DNA from: Lepas anatifera
Lineage: Eukaryota; Arthropoda; Thecostraca; Lepadidae
Direction of reading: 5' to 3'
Length of the DNA stretch: 64,000 nt
Assembly: GCA_034440635.1 (NCBI GenBank)
Contig: JAOTON010001067.1
Span: 682,501-746,500 of the forward strand
Part shown: piece by piece, positions 11,690 through 23,945 of the stretch
Position numbering within the stretch: position 1 is the first letter of the stretch
Layout: every line of letters begins with the position of its first letter
Notes under the pieces: model-generated
The model's database searches: none
What the model saw: the letters and a program-made list of their open reading frames with translations, nothing else
Told to the model about the DNA's origin: nothing
Program-made: the position numbers and the translations under genes

Positions 11690-12200
11690 CTCTTCTTGGT
11701 GGCTCCTCTCGCAGTCCAGGACGCACCTCAACTGTTCAGTGGGCGCCTTTGCTATCCAATGGCACCCATTTTATCCAGAGGTGGCGCCTTTGCTTTCCAG
11801 AGGAGGCTCCTTTTCTTGGGGGGGTGTTTTGCTTCCAAGGGGGTACCTTCCCTCGGGGGGGGCACATTTCCATCCAACCGGCACCTATGCTTTCCAGGGG
11901 TGATTTTGCTCTGTGGGGGGGAGGGTTGCCTTTTGCTGTCCATGCCTCTGACGTCCAGGTGGCGCCTATGCTATCGAGAGGAGTCGCCTTTGCTCTGTGG
12001 GGGGAGGGGCACCTTTTATCCAGGGGGCGCCTGTGCCAACCAGGGCGCCTATCCTAACCAGGTGCGCCGTTACTCTTCTAAGTGGGACGCCTTTTTCTGT
12101 CCAGGGGCGCCTCTGCTGTCCAGGGGGCGCCTTTACTGTCAAAGGGCGCTTATATATGTTATCCAGATGGGACACCTTTTCTCGCCAGGGGGGGGTGGTT
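11690..12200 (+). repeat. GC-rich degenerate minisatellite
   Basis: About twenty loose units of the type ggcgcctttgctatccag(a/g)gg, with variable G-runs, tile this stretch. Several long open frames across it are low-complexity artefacts of the repeat. Confidence 0.7.
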
Positions 12201-12579
12201 GTTCTCTATGGGTTGGTTTTTATGTCAGGAATAGACTGTCATTCATATTTTAAAGTGTACTTTATTTTACACGGAGGATTTTACCTCTTCAAGTAGGTGG
12301 TGTTTAGGTCTGATTTCCCTTAACCGGTCGGGGGCACCGGAAAAATCCGGGGCGGGGGGCCTCCCCGGACTAAATAAAAAAGCCGGGTGTGCAAAAAGAT
12401 ACTGTTGCACACCCCCAATATTTTCTTGATGTGAGCTGCACAACCTGCCCCCGGAATCCTCCGTCCCTTGGTACATCCCAGTGTATAACCTCACACTTGT
12501 GAGCTCGACATTTATTCAAATCCTCGGCATATGCATGTGATGTTGCGCACCTGCCAGTAGCAATTCAAATTAGATAGAC
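12201..12579. other. Non-coding stretch, no recognised gene
   Basis: Holds a small GC-rich patch at about 12320-12370 with an inverted pair (ccggaaaaatccgg) and the word tgttgcacac, also seen near 10375. Nothing conserved in coding potential. Confidence 0.35.
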
Positions 12580-12839
12580 CAGGAGCGTAGCCAAGGGAGA
12601 GGGGCGACAGGGACAGCCGCCCCCCCCCGAGGTCACGGGCCGCGCGAAGTGCGGCTCGCCTGCACTATGCTCTGTGGCCAAATTTCAAATTTCGCACCAG
12701 ACAGGGACCTCTTAAGCCCTCTTCAGCACTCTGTTCTGTAACAAGCAGGGCCCTTTTTACCCAGCAAGGCCCTTTTGGTGCTGTCGCAGAAACCCTTTTC
12801 GGGGGCCGCCCCCTGAGCAAAATCCTGGCTACGCCCCCG
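12580..12839. mobile_element. hAT-like MITE (~260 bp)
   Basis: The ends are caggagcgtagccaagg and its near reverse complement tcctggctacgcccccg. CAGGGGCGTAGCCAGG-type ends are common in non-autonomous hAT elements. The flanks agatagac and gataagac look like a degraded 8-bp target duplication. The interior is GC-rich and non-coding. Confidence 0.6.
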
Positions 12840-13027
12840 GATAAGACCACATTACTCAACGCTACAAAACTGAGTTAAGCTCATGGCCATGCTCGTGAGA
12901 AACCAATCAATTTTAGACAAATTTATATTGACTGCAGCCAAGTTCAAAGCTTTGACTTTGTCTACTCATTATTTCACAGCCCTGCGCATATTTATCAACC
13001 CAGCAGTGATGTTGCTAGCTGACATGC

Positions 13028-13871
13028 TTAACACGCACATTGACGGGGGTCTAAGCCACCTTCGCTTTGACGGGGGGGGTACCATCCCCCCTCGAAGATC
13101 TCGAGAACCACGGTAGGTAGCGAAAAACAGTAACAGCGTTGGGTGAGCCCACCTACTTCTCCATCGAAAATATTTGTACCATTGTTTTTGTCACGTCACA
13201 TTTAAGGTCACGAGGGTCAAAACATGCCGTCATAGGGATAGCATGCAAATGAAGCTTTTCGGCCATTACATCTGAACAATTAAAGATAGAGCAAAACAAC
13301 TTGAACTGTATCAATCCTCGCAGCAAGCCGAATCGAATGATATATAATTTGACAATACTAGGTCCAATCAAGGATTTGACCTGACGTGAGGTTAGTTCAA
13401 GGTCAAATTATATAAAATGCATATCTTTAGAACCGCAAAGACAAGGCAAGTCTAATGCAGCTAAAACAAACGCTCTAACACCATCCGTTACTGTGTTATT
13501 CAGCCAAACCATTTTCCCATCTATTTCCAACGGAGAGGTCATGGCTGGTACCTGACCTTAGGTCATTGATATAAAAAATACCGGAATATATTTTAGAGAA
13601 CTCGGTGGGCCCATTTTGTGACATGAGTTTCAATCGGATAAATTCACCCTGTTCCGACTTATGCTATCTTAAACTTTTTTTGAGGTCAGGTCACTTGACC
13701 TGTACTGGTGACCTGACCTGAGATGACCTAACCTTAAAACGTTCACATAAGTTGTAAAAATTATGAGAGAGAAGGTATGCCAAGTACGGCGGCGCTACGC
13801 GCCACCGTTTTTCTGCTATCTCCGAAAAACACGAGGGGGCGGTTACCCGCCCCCGTCAATGCGCGTGTTAA
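13028..13871 (+). mobile_element. TTAA-bounded AGGTCA-rich element, family 1, full copy
   Basis: The element begins TTAACACGCACATTGACGG and ends cccgtcaatgcgcgtgTTAA. The left end carries a second internal copy of the tgacggggg motif. The right subterminal part has the hairpin ggcggcgctacgcgccacc followed by gtttttctgctatctccg and aaaaac. The interior has many AGGTCA words. It interrupts a unit of the ~350-bp satellite at a TTAA site, so it is younger than the array. Related copies lie at 24888-25733, 28272-29057 and 49800-50634. Confidence 0.85.
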
Positions 13872-14888
13872 TGCATATTTGGTAGGTACCTACTACAAAA
13901 TAATGAGGCAGGAGTAGGGGTATTAAAGTAAGCTTCAAACATATTCAAACGGTAGCCAGATGTAGGTGAGATCCAGCTTTTCCTCATACAATCGTCCCCT
14001 GTAGTGTCCTGTTTAGTCACTAGCCTCTGGAGGAACTAAACGGCACCCCCATCTTATTTAACATTACCAAACGGAGCACAACTTGTGGTTATGCGCCCCA
14101 AAAACCCATCTGTTCCAAGCTAGTGTGCTCTACCTCACAGTAAAAGAAAAGCCTTGGCTACGTTCACGCCATATTTGAAAGCTCTCCACATCTTTATTAT
14201 CCCAGGAACAATATTCCACGTTGGCTTGTTTATAAAAGTTTTAAATGTGATGTTTATGAAGCAGGGATAGCTCTAGGTCATTGTAATTTTATTCAAACTA
14301 ATTTATGTACCTTGGCTACGTTCACGCAAATTCAAATACCCCTGCGGGATTCTGTTTTTGCACAAATCACGTTGCAATTTGCAGCGTTTAATATGTGTTC
14401 AACACGGTAGAAACAGTACAACAAAATTACGGGCATTTATATATGCTTCAAGAAAGCTCAAATGTGCATGAAATGAAACCGATTTTTCGCTTTCAATAAT
14501 CAATGTCTTCTGATAGCGTTTCCATTAACCCCTGAACTCTGCAGGGAAGATATGCTGTCCTCAACCGTATTTAACAATGGGAAATGTACTGCGACTTGCT
14601 GTCATGCCCACCAAAAGTGTATCATATTCCTATCTTATCAATGTAATTGCATCCAGCCTAAGCACATTGTTTTGTCTATGTTGGCTCAGAATTCCAACCC
14701 TCTGCGTGATTTTGTGAGCCCAGGAACCATGTTGCAACGTGCAGGGTTCAATACAACTTTAATACGGTAAAAACAGTCAAACAGCCTTACAAGCATTAAT
14801 ATATGCTTCGAGAAACCTTAAATTGAAATGAAATGAAGTTAAGCTTCGCTGTAAATACATACCACAAGTGTCTCTGTCTCGTTTTATT

Positions 14889-15182
14889 CAGGGGCGGACG
14901 CAGAACCGAGTTTTGGGGGGACCAAATCCATGTCTGCCTCTCCTCCTGGGGGGAGGGGGACGTGCAATTTGGGTGCTCGACAGACCTAGTATAAGCTACC
15001 TCTCCAAGTACAAGATTGCTCCGCCTGGGCGGGGATGGGGTAGCGAAGATTTGTTTGCCTGACAGACCTGGGGTAAACACCTTTTAAAAAATTATTCGGT
15101 GTTTGGGGGAAAAAGATAGTTTGGCCCCCTTCCAGCGCTTTGGGGGCATGGCTGGAATGCCCCCTCCCTGCGTCCGCCAATG
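14889..15182 (+). mobile_element. hAT-like MITE, family 7, copy 1
   Basis: The left end is CAGGGGCGGACGCAG and the right end CTGCGTCCGCCAATG, near-perfect terminal inverted repeats. TTTTATT abuts both sides (14882-14888 and 15183-15189), a remnant of a target duplication. The interior has ccatgtctgcctctcctcc and gctcgacagacctagtataa, shared with the copies at 18345, 23946 and 50895. It sits inside a satellite unit. Confidence 0.82.
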
Positions 15183-17698
15183 TTTTATTTGACCCCTGTC
15201 CTGTAGGGGAATGTAATAAGCAGCCCCCAACCTTCTTTACCATTAGCAGAAAAAGTCAATATCATGGCCATTCTCGTTAAAAACCAATCAGATCTAGAAC
15301 GTTGTAGCTTTATTCAAGCTAAGTACATGTCTCTTACCACCTTCGCTCAACATTTCCGCGCTCTAAACGCCTTTATTACGCAGGGACGATGCTGCAAGTT
15401 GTGGTGTTTAATAAATACGGTTTTAGCACGGTAAAAAACAGTCAAACAGCATTACAGGCATCAAGATATGCTCCAAGAAAACTGAAATTTATATGAAATG
15501 AGGCTAAAAGCTTGTTTTAGATAAACGGTGTCTTTGTGGCGTTGTATTTTACCCCTGGCCTGTGGCAGGAGGATAAGCTGCGAGAACCTTATTTATCATT
15601 GTAAAAGTAGTTAACATTGTGGCCATGCCAACCAAAAACCTATCAGATCTAGAACAATGAAGTGATACCAAAACTAAGTCCAGATCATTGGCTACCTTCA
15701 CGAAAAAGGTATAAGCTCTACACGTGGGTATTAGCCCAGCAGCGATGTTGCAGGTTGGCGTATTTAATTTAGGTTTAATACGGCACAATCATGAAGCATT
15801 GCTATGGGGATGAAAATATGCTTCAAAATGCTCAAAAATTACCAGATAAAGCTGGTCAACGGTTCTCCATGACAAAATCCAATCTGTAGCGTTTGGTTTA
15901 ACCCCTGGTATTCTGGAGGAGATACGGATCAGACAACCTTATTTACGAGTAACGTTAGCAGCAGCAGTACAGTATCCATAGCAGCCATACTGTGGCCCTT
16001 CTCGCCAAAATACTATCATCTTTAGAACCTTTGCACTTTTCCTCAAACTAAATAAACAACATTGGCTACGTTCTCGCAAAATATCAAAGGTATCCGCATC
16101 TTTATTTCCCCGGAACAATGTTGCAAATTTCAGTGTTTAATGCGGTATTAACACGGTAAAACACTCAAACGGCATTACAGACATTAATATATCCTTCAAT
16201 AAAGCTATAATGGGTATCAGATGAATTTGATGGTTGGCTTTAAATCATCCATGTGTTTGTGGAGTTTTATGGAACCACCGCTAAATGGAAGGGAAGATAA
16301 GCTGACCAGAACCTTATTTAACAATTGCAACGTACTGCAATTTGCTGCTCTGTTCACCAAGAGCATATCATGTTTAGTCAATGTTATTTTCTTCGAGCTA
16401 AGTAAATTGCTTTGACTACATTTTCTCAATATTTCAACGCCCCATGGGTCTTCAATAACCTAGGAACGGTTTTACGAATTTGCGTGTTGGACACATATTT
16501 AATGCGATAAAATTTCGGAACAGGGCTAAGTGGTAAGATAAGCTCCAAGAATGCTCAAACAGTAAATAGATGCAGGTTAGAGTATATGCTCCATTATCTT
16601 GTAATCCCTGTAGCGTTGTGTTTATCCAATGGCCTCTGGGGGAGGATAAAGCTGCCCCAAACCTTATTTAGCATTAGCAGGAAGAATCAATATAGTGGCC
16701 CTGCTCTCAAAAAATCTTTCAGATCTGGAACCATGTAGTTTTAGTAAAAGAAAGTGGAGATCATTGGTTACATTCACGCAAAATTCCAAGGCCTTACGTG
16801 TCTTAATTAACCCAGCAGTGATGTTGCAAGGTGCTGTTTTAAATAAAGCTTTAATACGGCAAAATCATGAAACAGGGCTATGGAGTAGGAGGATGAGCTT
16901 AAACAGTGCACAGAAAGTTACCAGATCAAGCTAGTAGGCTGGTCTTTATTATGATATCAACTTTGCAACGTTTGGTTTATCCCCTGGCATCTGGGCGTGA
17001 CGATATGGTCTCCCGACCTCATTCAGCATTTGCAGAAGCGGTCAATGTTGTGGCCCTGCTCGCCCAAATTCCATTCGCTCCAGAACAATGAAATTTTACT
17101 CAAACTAAGAGCATAGCATTGGCTACCTTCACACAAAATTGCAAAGCTCTCCGTGTCTTTTTTAACCCCGGAACAGTGATCCATGTTGCAGGGTTTATAC
17201 AGTTAAAACACAGTTAAAGCAGCCAAACAGCATTAGAGGCATTGATTTGTGATTCAAGAAAGCTATAATGGATATCAAATGAACGTAAGAGTTTTTCTCA
17301 AATAATCTATGCATATCTGCAAAATTTTGTTTAACCATTGGTCTCGGGGTGGGGAGGAGATATGCTACCCCGAGTCTAGATTAACATTGGGAAACGCAAT
17401 GCAAATTCTCGTTATGCTCATCGAAAGCCCATCAGATCTAGACCAACGCAATTTTACTACAGTTGCGTGCAAGGCTTTGGCTATGGGCGCTCGAAATTTC
17501 GACGTCGTACTAGTATTTAATAACCATGCTACGAATTGACGTGTTCCTTACAGCATTATTGCGATACAATAATTAACACGGTTATGGTTATTTAAATATG
17601 CTTCAAAAATGCTCAAGGAATAGGGCAATAGAACTCATAGGCTGCTCTTCATTATATATTTAACCCTGCAGAGTTGTTTTAACCCCTGGCATTGACAC

Positions 17699-17885
17699 CA
17701 AAAGCGGGGGACGGGGGGACGTCCCCCCTGTTGGTCAACCAGGGGGACGTCCCCCTGTTAAATTTTTGAGTCCATCGTCATTAATACTGACAGGTCCCGA
17801 ATATGCTCAAAATTTGCCTCCCCCGGCTCAGCACCAGCCCGGGTCTGCCCCCGCCCTGCGAAATTCCTAGGCGCCGCGCCTGACA
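17699..17885 (+). repeat. GC-rich interspersed repeat, copy 1 (second at 24108-24280)
   Basis: Contains palindromic ggggggacgtcccccc, then gttggtcaaccaggggga, then ctcaaaatttgcctcccccg and cagcaccagcccgggtc. The same order appears at 24108-24280. It interrupts the ~350-bp satellite. The class is unknown. Confidence 0.65.
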
Positions 17886-18344
17886 ACTGGCCTGTGGGTT
17901 AACCAATGTCATCCCAGCTTATCTCACAGTTACGAAACTGAGTGCAATTTGTGGTCATGCTCCTCAAAACCTATGGGCTCTTGACCAGGGTGTGTTAACT
18001 CAAACTGGGTGCAAAGCTTTAGCTACGTCCACAGCAATATTTCAAGCCTTGACACGTCTTTATTAACCCATTAACTATGGTGCAGGCTGGCGTGTTTAAT
18101 ACAGTTTTAATACGGAAAAATCTTGAAACAGGGATAGGGTATAAAAATACGCTTCACAACTATTCAAACGGTAGACAGAAGCCGGAGGCTGTTCTTTATT
18201 ATCGAATCTAATCTTATAGCGTTTTGTTGCGTCCTTAGCTTCTGGGAGAGGAAGAAGGGGGGAGGGGAAAGCACCGCCACCTTATTTAATATTACGAGCA
18301 TTAGTGTAACGTGTGGCCACGGTAGGGATAAATATAAGTTTAAG

Positions 18345-18672
18345 CGACGCAGACCCGAGTTTTGGGGGAGGGGGCTAAACCCATGTCTGCCTCTGTCCTC
18401 CTTGGGGGGCGGGGGGTGGGAGCGAATTTTTTTGCTCTACAGACCTAGTGTAAACACCTTTTACCAGTGCTCGACAAACCTAGTATAAGCTACATCTCCG
18501 AGTACATGACCGCTCTCGGGGGGGTGGGGGAGCGAAGATTTTTTGCTCTGCAGACCTAGTGTAAACAATTTTTTCAAAAACTTCTCCGGCGTTTGGGGGG
18601 AAAGATATTTTGGCCCCACCCCTCTAGCGCTTTGGAAGCCATGGCCGGAATGCCCCCCCGCGTCCGCCAATG
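18345..18672 (+). mobile_element. hAT-like MITE, family 7, copy 2
   Basis: The right end gcgtccgccaatg is intact. The left end starts at cgacgcagacccgag and has lost the first few bases of the terminal repeat. The flanks agtttaag (18337-18344) and agttgaag (18673-18680) are an 8-bp target duplication with one mismatch. The interior contains two copies of the tgctctacagacctagtgtaa phrase. Confidence 0.8.
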
Positions 18673-18749
18673 AGTTGAAGCAAGTGCAGAGTTTTGGCTT
18701 CGTCCATTGAAAAATTTGAAGCATTTACGTGTCTCTATTAACCCAGAAA

Positions 18750-18911
18750 CAGTGGCGGATTCAGGACAACATTTCGAGGTGGGGGTGAACTAGAGGGCTG
18801 GAGCCCCTCCCCCACCACTCGGAACAGCCTCCGCCTATGCATTAACTATAAGCACTCTGAAATTTCGGGGGTTTGAGATCGCCTAGTCCCCCCCCATTGT
18901 ATCTGCCAATG
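18750..18911 (+). mobile_element. Short hAT-like MITE with CAGTGGCGGAT end
   Basis: The ends are cagtggcggattcagg and the degraded complement tgtatctgccaatg. The flanks cccagaaa and ccaggaaa resemble a decayed 8-bp duplication. Removing the insert restores the satellite phrase acccaggaaacggtgtt. Confidence 0.6.
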
Positions 18912-19262
18912 CCAGGAAACGGTGTTCCAAGTTAGCGTGGTTGATTATATTTTATTACGATAAATTAATGAAGCGAGGCAATGGGTACTAAGATAGGCTT
19001 GAAGAATGTTGAGACCATAGCTATTTGAAGCCAAAAGCTGTTTTTCATTAATTATTAATCCACGTTGCGTTTGCTTCACCCCTCTTCCTCGGGGAGGGGG
19101 AGGACTTATGGTACCCTTCACCCCATCACCTTACTCAACACTACGAAACTAGTTGCCGCTGGTAACCTTGCTCAGTACGGATGGAACCAATTGAATACGT
19201 TAGAAAAATTAATTGTAAGCCCATGATTCCATACGGGAAGATGTTGCCAATATTCCAGTCGA

Positions 19263-19428
19263 CAGTCATGGTGAATACATAGGGGCTTGGGGAGGGGGGC
19301 TCAAGCCCCCTCCCGAAATGTCCGAGCTCCTATACTTAATACATAGGCGAGGGGCTGCTCGAGGTACTGGCGGGTGAGGCTCGGGCCCACTAGCCCTCCC
19401 CACCCGATGATTTCTTGATCCGCCACTG
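19263..19428 (-). mobile_element. Short hAT-like MITE with CAGTGGCGGAT end
   Basis: The right side ends gatccgccactg. The flanks ccagtcga (19255-19262) and cctgtcga (19429-19436) form an 8-bp duplication with one mismatch. The interior is GC-rich and non-coding. Confidence 0.6.
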
Positions 19429-19879
19429 CCTGTCGATGGGCAAGTAACATTAATGTACCGAAATTGATTGCTACCAATGGTTCAGCGCAGCTCACCCGAG
19501 GCTTTGATGCTAGCACTTGACAGCGGCTTCAGCTAGAAGCAACGCACGGTTGCAATTGCGCGGGCAAGCTTGTCAATACTTTCCTTTCCACCCCCTCCCT
19601 CCGTCTCGTCACCACCGCTGTCGCCCGGCACGCTGCCGACGCATGCTGGGTGCACGCCTGCACAGCCGCCGCCCTGGTGGCGGTAGAGGAAAGCTCATTT
19701 AAGACTGCCGGCGTTTCAACTGTCTCAAATGCAGTATCAAATGGTCGCAATTGGCCCATTGTTAGTGCACGAGTTTGAAACATTTGAGACTGAATTGATA
19801 CTGCCTCCCATACCTTCAACATGGATTTGAGACAATTTGAGACCCCGAATTGAGAGAAGCATGTGCCAAATGCAAGTGG

Positions 19880-20544
19880 GTGTCATTTTGGTGTCACGCA
19901 CAAACATGCCCGGCATAAGGATAACATGTAAATTCAGTTTTTCGGCCATTACATCTGAACAAGTAAAGATAGAGCAAAACGACTTGAACTATATGAATCC
20001 TCTTAGCAAGCCGAATCGAATGATATATAATTTGACCTTGCTAGGTCAAATCAAGGATTTGACCTGACCTGAGGTCAGGTCAGGGTCAAAGTATATAAAA
20101 TGCATATCATTAGAACTGCAAAGCCCAGGCGAGTCTAATGCAGCTAAAATAAGTAATCTAATGAGTTATTCCGTAAAAACCATTTTTCCCATGTATTTCC
20201 TATGGAGAGGTCATGCCTCGTACCTGACCTTAGGTCATCGATATCAAAAATACCGGAACATGTTTTAGAGAACTCAGTGGGGCCATTATGTGATATGAGT
20301 TTCAATTGGATAAGTTCACCCTGCTCCGACTTATGCTATCTTAAACTTTTTTTGAGGTCGGGTCACTTGACCTGTACTGGTGACCTGACCTGAGATGACC
20401 TAACCTTAAAATTTTCACAGAAGTTGTAAAAATGATGAGGGAAAAAGGTATGCCAAGTACGGCGGCGCCACGCGCCGCCGTTTTTCTATTATCTCCGAAA
20501 AACCCGAGGGGGCGGGTACCCGCCCCCGTCAATGCGCGTGTTAA
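19880..20544 (+). mobile_element. Family 1 TTAA element, left end missing
   Basis: The sequence joins the family 1 interior near 19880 (ggtgtcacgcacaaacatgcc) and follows it to gtcaatgcgcgtgTTAA at 20544. The interior includes the near-perfect palindrome tgacctgacctgaggtcagg plus tca at 20060-20082. The left terminus is not present. Confidence 0.7.
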
Positions 20545-20892
20545 AACCATTTTTTCCCATGTATTTCCAATGGAGAGGTCATGACTCGTACCTGACCTTA
20601 GGTCATCGATATAAAATATACCGGAACATGTTTTAGAGAATTTGGTGAGCCCATATGTGATATGGGTTTCAATCGGATAAGTTCACCCTGTTCCGACTTA
20701 TGCTATCTTAAACGTTTTTTTGAGGTCAGCTCACTTGACCTGTACTGGTGACCTAACCTAAAAATGTTGCCAAGAGTTGTAAAAATGATCAGGAAAAGGT
20801 ATACCAAGTACAGCGGCGATACGCGCCGCCGTTTTGATGCTTTCTCCGAAAACCACGAGGGGGTGGGTACCCGCCCCCGTCAATGCGCGTGT
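20541..20892 (+). repeat. Tandem extra copy of the right half of a family 1 element
   Basis: The last ~360 bp of the preceding element (from aaaaccatttttcccatgta at about 20177) is repeated immediately after its TTAA. It ends at cccgtcaatgcgcgtgttca, where the final TTAA is mutated. Either a second element inserted at the same TTAA and lost its left half, or the terminus was duplicated. Confidence 0.75.
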
Positions 20893-21167
20893 TCATTTCA
20901 TACTTTTATCCTAGTAGTCTTTCAGGTTTTATATAACGTCAAGTTCCATGTTACCCAGTCGCTGACCTTAGTCTGTCATGTTAAATTGTTTATTCCATTT
21001 TTACAGCATTTTTTTATATGTATTTTATATATTTTTCGGATACAATTTTCACAACAGGACCTGGTTCCCCCTTACTTGTTGAAACTCTTGCAGAAATGTC
21101 CTATTTATGTATTTTATTTATTGTTATGGGCGTCGTATGACCCTAGATGACAGCGCGCCCTAATACC
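20893..21167. other. Non-coding T-rich spacer
   Basis: No recognised feature. AT-rich, with T and TTTTAT runs, between two TTAA elements. Confidence 0.3.
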
Positions 21168-22198
21168 TTAACCCGCGCCCCACCGGGGGTCCGGCGCCAC
21201 CTTCGCCCCCACCGGGGGGCCATCGATGGCCCCCCTCTATCTCCGAAAATATGGGCGTTAGCGCAAATCTGCAAAGTGCAATAGAAAGCTCGTGTGAATT
21301 CAGTAAGAAATTACTTTGCATGTTTTAGTGCTCAGGTCAATGGTTTGACCTCCAGAGGTCAAATTAGGTCAATATCGGCTATTTTCACTAAAAATGCAAT
21401 GACAAACTGGTCATAACTCTTATGTCGTTAGAGCTATTGAGGCCTGGTAAAGTACATTTGATAGGAAATTGCCAGTACTTTTTCCGCTAAGTGGTACGTA
21501 GAGACCTCCTGCCAGTGGTTTGACCTCCAGAGGTCACCTCGTGACCTAATATGACCTGAGGTCACCGAAGGTCAAAAAGTGACCTTGCCGTATATTAAAT
21601 GAAAGCCAGTGACAAGACGACAAACACGATGGTGTTTGTTTTATCGCTCTAGCTTAATTAGGTCAAAAGTTATTGTCAAAATACTGTTTTTGACCTCTGG
21701 TGACCTCGGATGACCTTGGAAAAGTCAAAGGGTAAATATGACCCATGGGATCCGTGAAAGGGTGTCCAAAAACGCTGTTCCGAGCAGTCTGAGTACTTGC
21801 AATCATTTTTGGGGCTTTTATATCATGAAACAGGTTTTCCCCATGCTTTTCCAATGGGAGAGGTCGCCTCGTGACCTGACCTCAGGGCACGAAATCGAAA
21901 AATCCCGGATATACACCTTGTAGACCCTGGAGGGCTCATGAAGTGTAGGAAGTTTCAAATCGATCGACTTTGAAATGTAGCTCTTACAGAGCTCTAAAGT
22001 TGAAGTGAGGTGACCTTGGTTGACCTCGTCTGGTGACCTGACCTTAGGTGACCCGGGGTAAAAATTTCAGGGATGATGGGAAAATGATGCAGTGAGAGGT
22101 AGAGCCCTCAAACGTGGTGCTGCGCCTCGTCGTTTTTGTGCTATCCCGGAAAAACCTTAGGGGGGCCATCGATGGCCCCCCGGTGGGACGAGGGTTAA
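21168..22198 (+). mobile_element. TTAA-bounded AGGTCA-rich element, family 2, copy 2
   Basis: This matches the copy at 10649-11680 almost base for base along its length, with 1031 versus 1032 bp. It has the same TTAAcccgcgccccaccgggg start and cgagggTTAA end. The shared internal phrases include tttgacctccagaggtca, gacctaatatgacctgaggt and atcgatcgactttgaaatgt. This closeness suggests relatively recent mobility of the family. Confidence 0.85.
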
Positions 22199-22204
22199 AT
22201 ATGA

Positions 22205-23400
22205 TGATAGACCGTCTACCGGCTGATCACTACCACCCCTGGTTCATCACTGCTGCCCTGATTCATGCCACCTCTGGCTCATCGATGCTGTCCCCGGCAT
22301 ATTTTGATCCAAATGCTTGTCGCCCCGACTTATCGCTGCCGCCCCTGGTTTATCATTGCTGCCCCCTGGCTGATCACTGTCTCCCCTGGTTCATCACTGC
22401 CGCCCTGATTAATCATTGCTGCCCTGATTCACGCCGCCCCTAGCTCCCTGTTTTAAATCAACCCATATATGAGCGGCCCCTGGTTAGACACTTCCCCCTT
22501 CGAATCTTCACTGCCGCCTCCGGCTGATCACGGCCGCCCCTGGTTTATCACTACCGAGGAGAATAATTCGGTCATGGCCCTCAAAACCGGTCAAACTTAG
22601 GCCCTGCTGTCAGCACAATTTATCAGCAGGAATCTCTAACACCCTTCCAGAAAGCAAACAGCAGCCCGCTATCGTCTAATTGTTATCTGTTTGCCTATTG
22701 GAGGAATTCCCCAAACCGAGTAAATGGCAGACCACTGCTGCCGTGCTTTTATTGATTTAGTTTCAGCCAGGAGTGAATTTTTTACCTATTTGGTGTGTGC
22801 GAGCACCCCCAATTATAATTTGAGCACCCCAATACATGTGTCGCCCCCGGCTCAGCATTGCTGTCCTGATTCATGCAGCCTCCGTCTTACCACTGTGATT
22901 CGTGTCGCCCCCAGTTCATCACTACCACCCTGATTTATGCCGCCATGGTTCATCACTGCCGCCTCCTGCCTATCACTGCCACCCCGATTTGTGCCAGTCC
23001 TGACTTATCACTGCCGCCCTGATTCAAACAGCACCCGGCTCATCACTACTGCCAGTAGCTCACCAGTGCCATCCCCGCGTGCTACCCCCGGCTAATCAAT
23101 GCCGCCCCCTCCCAAACCTATCACTTCCGCCCTGATTCGTGCCGCCCCTAGTTCATAACTGCCGCCCCCGAGTCATCACTGCCTCCATCGCCTTATCACT
23201 TCCACTCTGATTTGCAACGCTCCAATTCATAGCTATTGCCCCTGGCTCATCACTGCCGCCCTCGACTATGACTTTACCCTGTTTCTTGCCGCCCGGGCCA
23301 GTCACTGTCGCCCCCAGCTTATCAATTACATCCTTATCTGTGCCGTTCTTAGTCCATAACTGCCGCCCTGGGCTCATCACTGCAGCACTGAATCTTACCG
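22205..23400 (+). repeat. Degenerate minisatellite of cccctggttcatcactgccgcc type
   Basis: Loose units alternate cccctggtt(c/t)atcactgc(c/t)gcc with ctgattcatgccgcc, with a period of roughly 36 bp and many variants. The array is interrupted by non-repeat sequence near 22560-22830. No convincing gene is present. Low-complexity frames on both strands are by-products. Confidence 0.75.
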
Positions 23401-23406
23401 CCGCTG

Positions 23407-23455
23407 TGTGTTAGGGCAAAAAATAAAGGGCGTTAGGGCAAAAATAAAGGGCATG
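23407..23455 (+). repeat. Two-copy direct repeat
   Basis: gttagggcaaaaaataaagg and gttagggcaaaaataaaggg occur back to back at the end of the minisatellite. Confidence 0.7.
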
Positions 23456-23945
23456 CACGGGTACCGTGGAGCTGCCATATTTATTAATATTTTCGGAACA
23501 GTACACGCATTGCTTGGAGCACTACCAGTGTTTGTGCTCTCTTTTCCGTAGTGCTAAATTATTTGCTTTCATTTCAATATTCATTCACTATGCCATTCCA
23601 AAGGTAACATTTAATCCCGCAAACCTATATACTTCAACCGTGAATAAATTTACAACTCAGATTGGATTCTTTTAAGACGTATATGTAGCTTTTGGATATT
23701 GCCTAAAAAGCAAACATGTTTGAAAAAGCTGTAGAATACCTGTCCAACTTAAAATAGAATGTTCCCTGTGCATAAAAGGCGCAAAAAAGTGATGAATAAC
23801 AGATTTGGTGCAATAAAAGGGTGCCGGCCCCGCAACGCTGCCGCCCCTATGGGGTGCCGCCCCCCACCGGCTGAGCACCCCCAAAGATTTTGGGAAAGTT
23901 ACACCCCTGCCCCAAAGGCCGGATAATTATTTTTAAATGTGTTTA
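23456..23945. other. Non-coding stretch
   Basis: No recognised gene. Mixed AT-rich sequence with a GC-rich patch at 23820-23880 that resembles the neighbouring MITE and minisatellite debris. Confidence 0.3.

Larger units (their letters stand above)
12850..19260 (+). repeat. Diverged tandem array, unit about 350 bp
   Basis: A recognisable phrase, ttggctac(g/c)ttcacgcaaa ... ctttattaacccagcaacaatgttgcaag ... aatacggtaaaa ... ttaacccctggc, recurs at about 15340, 15690, 16060, 16420, 16765, 17118 and 17475. This spacing is close to 350 bp. Earlier (12940, 14151, 14311, 14700) and later (18020, 18690) units fit once inserted elements are subtracted. Units are strongly diverged, so the array is old. 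No long coding frame runs through it. One or more related units appear in reverse orientation at 38896-39780. Confidence 0.8.

Noticed and set aside
11599..12253. Overlapping 150-185-residue frames rich in Gly, Pro and Cys
   Set aside because: They run from a TTAA-element end into a degenerate GC-rich minisatellite; low complexity and no conserved domain.
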